A program made the position numbers and the translations under genes. Of a stretch of DNA of 64,000 bases, positions 61,942 through 64,000 are shown piece after piece (within the stretch, counting starts at the first letter, position 1; each line of letters starts with the position of its first letter). The stretch lies in the NCBI RefSeq assembly GCF_000013605.1, contig NC_007908.1, positions 868,001-932,000 of the forward strand, given 5' to 3'. The notes under the pieces were generated by a model. The model had not been told where the DNA came from and ran no database searches. It worked only from the letters and a program-made list of their open reading frames with translations. The DNA is from Rhodoferax ferrireducens T118 (GTDB lineage: Bacteria > Pseudomonadota > Gammaproteobacteria > Burkholderiales > Burkholderiaceae_C).

Positions 61942-62814
61942 TTGGAAGCCATATCCACCACCACCGGCGGCGTACCACGTGTGTTCGCCGTGATCCGGGC
62001 GCTGACAGCCGTGCAAGCAGAGGGGGCACGCGTCACCCAATTGGCGCGTGCCGTGGGCTTGACGCAGGCCACCACGCACCGTTTGCTGCGGTCGCTGGTG
62101 GCAGAAGGAATCGTCGAACAGGATGAACGCAGCAAGCTGTACCGCTTGAGCATCGAGTTCTTTGCGTTGGCTGCTCACGCGGGCAACCCGGGCAATTTGC
62201 GCACTTTGTGCCGGCCCGTGCTTCTGCGCCTGTGCGCCAGCCTGGGCGACAGCATTTTTCTGCTGGTGCGCAGCGGCTTTGATGCGGTGTGCCTGGACCG
62301 CAGCGAAGGTCCGTTCCCAATTCGTTCTTTCACCGGCGATGTGGGAGGGCGCATCGCACTCGGCGTGGGTCAGGGGGCGATGGCGATTTTGGCATTTCTA
62401 CCGGAGGCCGAACGTGAAGAGGTGATCCGCTTCAACCTGTCACGAGTGCGCGAATACGGTGTATTTGATGAGGTGTACCTGCGCACCGAAATCGAGCGTG
62501 TGCGCAAGCTCGGTTACGCTGGGCGCAACACTGGTTTGCTCGAAGGTATGGCTGGTGTGGCTGTGCCGATCTGCGATCGCGAAGGCCGGGCCGTTGCTGC
62601 CCTGAGCGTCGGCACCATTGCAGACCGGCTCAATGCTGATCGCATGCCCACCGTGGTGGAGTTGCTCAAGCGCGAGGCTGCCAATATAAGCCCCAAAATC
62701 CACCCGTTTGACGCCAGCCTTCGGCGGCCCGCTCAGAGTCTGATCGGCTCGCCCGCAACACAGCGCATCCAAACCTCCGATGAAGCGGCAGGCAACAGGG
62801 GATTGGATAATTAA
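61942..62814 (+). CDS. IclR-family regulator of the importer-dehydrogenase operon
   Basis: About 290 residues. N-terminal winged helix (about 10-75): VFAVIRALTAVQAEGARVTQ, LARAVGLTQATTHRLLRSLV, EGIVEQDERSKLYRLS. The IclR effector domain follows, with SFTGDVGGRIALGVGQGAMA, LRTEIERVRKLGYAGRNTGL and MAGVAVPICDREGRAVAALS. TTG at 61942 has an ideal AGGAGAG ribosome site 4-5 bp upstream; the alternative ATG at 61900 lies on the operator and has none. Divergent from the PotA-like gene; likely controls uptake and oxidation of the same compound. Confidence 0.87.
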   Translation: MEAISTTTGGVPRVFAVIRALTAVQAEGARVTQLARAVGLTQATTHRLLRSLVAEGIVEQDERSKLYRLSIEFFALAAHAGNPGNLRTLCRPVLLRLCASLGDSIFLLVRSGFDAVCLDRSEGPFPIRSFTGDVGGRIALGVGQGAMAILAFLPEAEREEVIRFNLSRVREYGVFDEVYLRTEIERVRKLGYAGRNTGLLEGMAGVAVPICDREGRAVAALSVGTIADRLNADRMPTVVELLKREAANISPKIHPFDASLRRPAQSLIGSPATQRIQTSDEAAGNRGLDN

Positions 62815-63230
62815 GCTCCACGCGCCAAGGGCTGGAAAGCGTTACAGGCTGATGAAACAACAAACCTTTGCCATGCGACGCCGACCAAACGTTCCAGAAC
62901 TACCAAGCCCAATCGATGCGATGAGTTCCACAAGGCGATGGAGACCATTGTGTCGTGGAAAGCGCAGTGCGAAGTCATTGGGCCGCAGAGGCGTTGATGC
63001 GTCGGGGTTGGTGCGTGTGTGTCACCTCAGGCGCCCGCTGACGCGTCCTGCGTCTTGTCAAGTGATAGGTTGATGAAGGAGGGCTGCAACGAGCAGTCAC
63101 GTCTCGAAGAATTCAAAGCGTTGGCAGGAGTGATCTCCAGTATTGGCTGGCTGTTTTTCACGCATCCGTCGACTAAAGAGCGCATCGTCGTCTTGCAGAA
63201 CGGCCAGACCCAAAACCGACTGCCCTTGCC
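62815..63230. other. Region between IclR and HD-GYP genes without a supported gene
   Basis: About 416 bp between two genes whose 3' ends face each other. A plus-strand frame from 63019 or 63074 to 63312 exists but overlaps the end of the HD-GYP gene and has no recognisable domain. No clear terminator hairpin with T-run was found. Confidence 0.4.
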
Positions 63231-64000
63231 TTATGCTGAGGGCAACAGAGCGCCGGCAGCAGTCATGTCGCTGTCGCTCGCATGCGCTGACTGCGACCGG
63301 CGGCGGATGTGATGAATCTGGTCGAAATCATGACGTAACACCGCCACCACATCGCCGTCGATGGCGCCCTCAGCGACGAGCTGGTCGAGCACTGCCAGAC
63401 ACTGCATCCGGTCCATGCCACGGCGATAAGGGCGGTTTTCGGTGATCGCAGTGAAGATATCCGCCACCGCGATGATGCGCGAGCCGAGTGGCAGTTCGCG
63501 TGGTCGAAACGGGTAGCCCCTGCCATCAAGACGTTCATGATGCAGTGAGGCCCAGGTGTTGACCGTTTCCAGGCCGGGCACAGTCGACAGAATCCGGTGC
63601 GTGTAATAGGGATGCTGGCGGATGATGAACATTTCCTGTGGCGTCAGCCTGCCGGGCTTGTCGAGTATTTCGGTGGGCACCGCAAGTTTTCCGATGTCAT
63701 GCAAGTTCCCGGCCACCCCGATCAATCGTCTCTCGGTGGGCGACATGCCAAGCCGGTGGGCCAGCTCCTCGCTCGTGGCGGCGACTCCGCTGGAATGCGC
63801 CGCCGTGAAGGGACTGCGGTAGTCAATGATTTTGCCGAATATTCTGGCCAGTTGGTAAAGACCGTCCAGATCGAGGCTGACCTTCGAACCGCCGAAACGG
63901 CGACTGATGATTTCTTCCTTGTGTCGGCTGGTCAGATCGAGCCAGAAGGACTCTTTTTCGGAAATTCCGTCAAAGGCCGCCGCCACCGCCGGCATGAACC
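63231..64000 (-). CDS. HD-GYP domain phosphodiesterase (N-terminus beyond the window)
   Basis: Visible 256 residues of a cyclic-di-GMP phosphodiesterase-type protein. The HD-GYP core is intact: LDLDGLYQLARIFGKIIDYR, AHSSGVAATSEELAHRLGMS, metal-ligand NLHDIGKLAVPTEIL, the HHERLDGRGYP motif (a GYP variant), and ADIFTAITENRPYR. An ATG occurs at 63995, but the frame stays open to the edge and the sequence there is not a typical N-terminus, so an upstream sensory or HD-related domain probably continues outside. The domain type is that often paired with an N-terminal HD_5/DUF region. Confidence 0.88.
   Translation of the reverse strand, partial: FMPAVAAAFDGISEKESFWLDLTSRHKEEIISRRFGGSKVSLDLDGLYQLARIFGKIIDYRSPFTAAHSSGVAATSEELAHRLGMSPTERRLIGVAGNLHDIGKLAVPTEILDKPGRLTPQEMFIIRQHPYYTHRILSTVPGLETVNTWASLHHERLDGRGYPFRPRELPLGSRIIAVADIFTAITENRPYRRGMDRMQCLAVLDQLVAEGAIDGDVVAVLRHDFDQIHHIRRRSQSAHASDSDMTAAGALLPSA

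Noticed and set aside
63019..63312. 97-codon plus-strand frame, with a plausible inner ATG at 63074
   Set aside because: Runs into the HD-GYP gene on the opposite strand and ends in low-complexity reversed coding sequence; no family recognised.
1..64000. tRNA, rRNA, CRISPR arrays, complete IS elements, prophage
   Set aside because: No regularly spaced direct repeats, transposase, integrase or recognisable RNA gene was seen on either strand; only fragments and a short dispersed repeat.

Overview
The window reads as part of a betaproteobacterial chromosome, most likely Comamonadaceae (Rhodoferax/Polaromonas type). The reasons are the roughly 60% GC by eye, a PEP-CTERM protein, paired LysR-regulated catabolic islands, periplasmic Mo-hydroxylase genes, and a short dispersed repeat that is partly translated in frame and that I associate with this family. 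No rRNA, tRNA, CRISPR array, intact prophage or complete insertion sequence was recognised.

Layout. 1-5353 (minus strand): a heat-shock operon, Hsp20 - DnaK paralogue - Lon-like AAA+ protease - DnaJ (cut by the left edge). 5800-8982: a PEP-CTERM exported protein, a beta-hydroxyacid-dehydrogenase-like oxidoreductase and an ABC1/AarF kinase. 9000-13070: a gene graveyard holding remnants of allophanate hydrolase, a type I secretion ABC transporter fused to RTX sequence, another RTX piece and an HlyD piece, interleaved with an unrecognised exported protein and a lipoprotein. 13074-17232: tartrate island (D-tartrate dehydratase, tartrate dehydrogenase, two LysR regulators, one with an internal deletion). 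17326-21444: DUF1993, nitrilase-family amidase, MltB-type transglycosylase, and a ParD-like protein coupled to methionine aminopeptidase. 21671-24839: CadR / CadA / small GDCCVxC protein, with a clear MerR-type promoter. 25032-31599: YbfB-type MFS transporter and a five-gene YbhGFSR-like ABC drug exporter.

31628-36893: a periplasmic two-subunit molybdenum hydroxylase (IorAB type) with a flavin reductase, an internally deleted nitroreductase, XdhC and a MobA-like nucleotidyltransferase. 36970-44514: a 5-oxoproline (pyroglutamate) operon: DUF969-DUF979 transporter pair, pyroglutamyl peptidase, PxpA, a PxpB-PxpC fusion and a biotin carboxylase-biotinyl fusion, with a divergent GntR regulator. 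44959-48822: a SEC-C / nuclease-like protein whose frame has an amber codon at position 4, then a Cache-HAMP sensor with a small partner.

49327-62814: a large catabolic island. One arm (plus strand, under a LysR) carries an ALDH7-type aldehyde dehydrogenase, an aminotransferase and a TPP-dependent decarboxylase-like enzyme. The other (minus strand, under an IclR) carries a PotABCD-type ABC importer wrapped around a three-subunit FAD/[2Fe-2S] opine-oxidase/HcnABC-like dehydrogenase. Together they suggest uptake and oxidation of an opine-like or imino-acid compound, followed by transamination, decarboxylation and aldehyde oxidation. The window ends inside an HD-GYP gene.

All identifications come from reading translated sequence and motifs. 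No database search was run, so family names are recognition calls and substrate assignments are inference.
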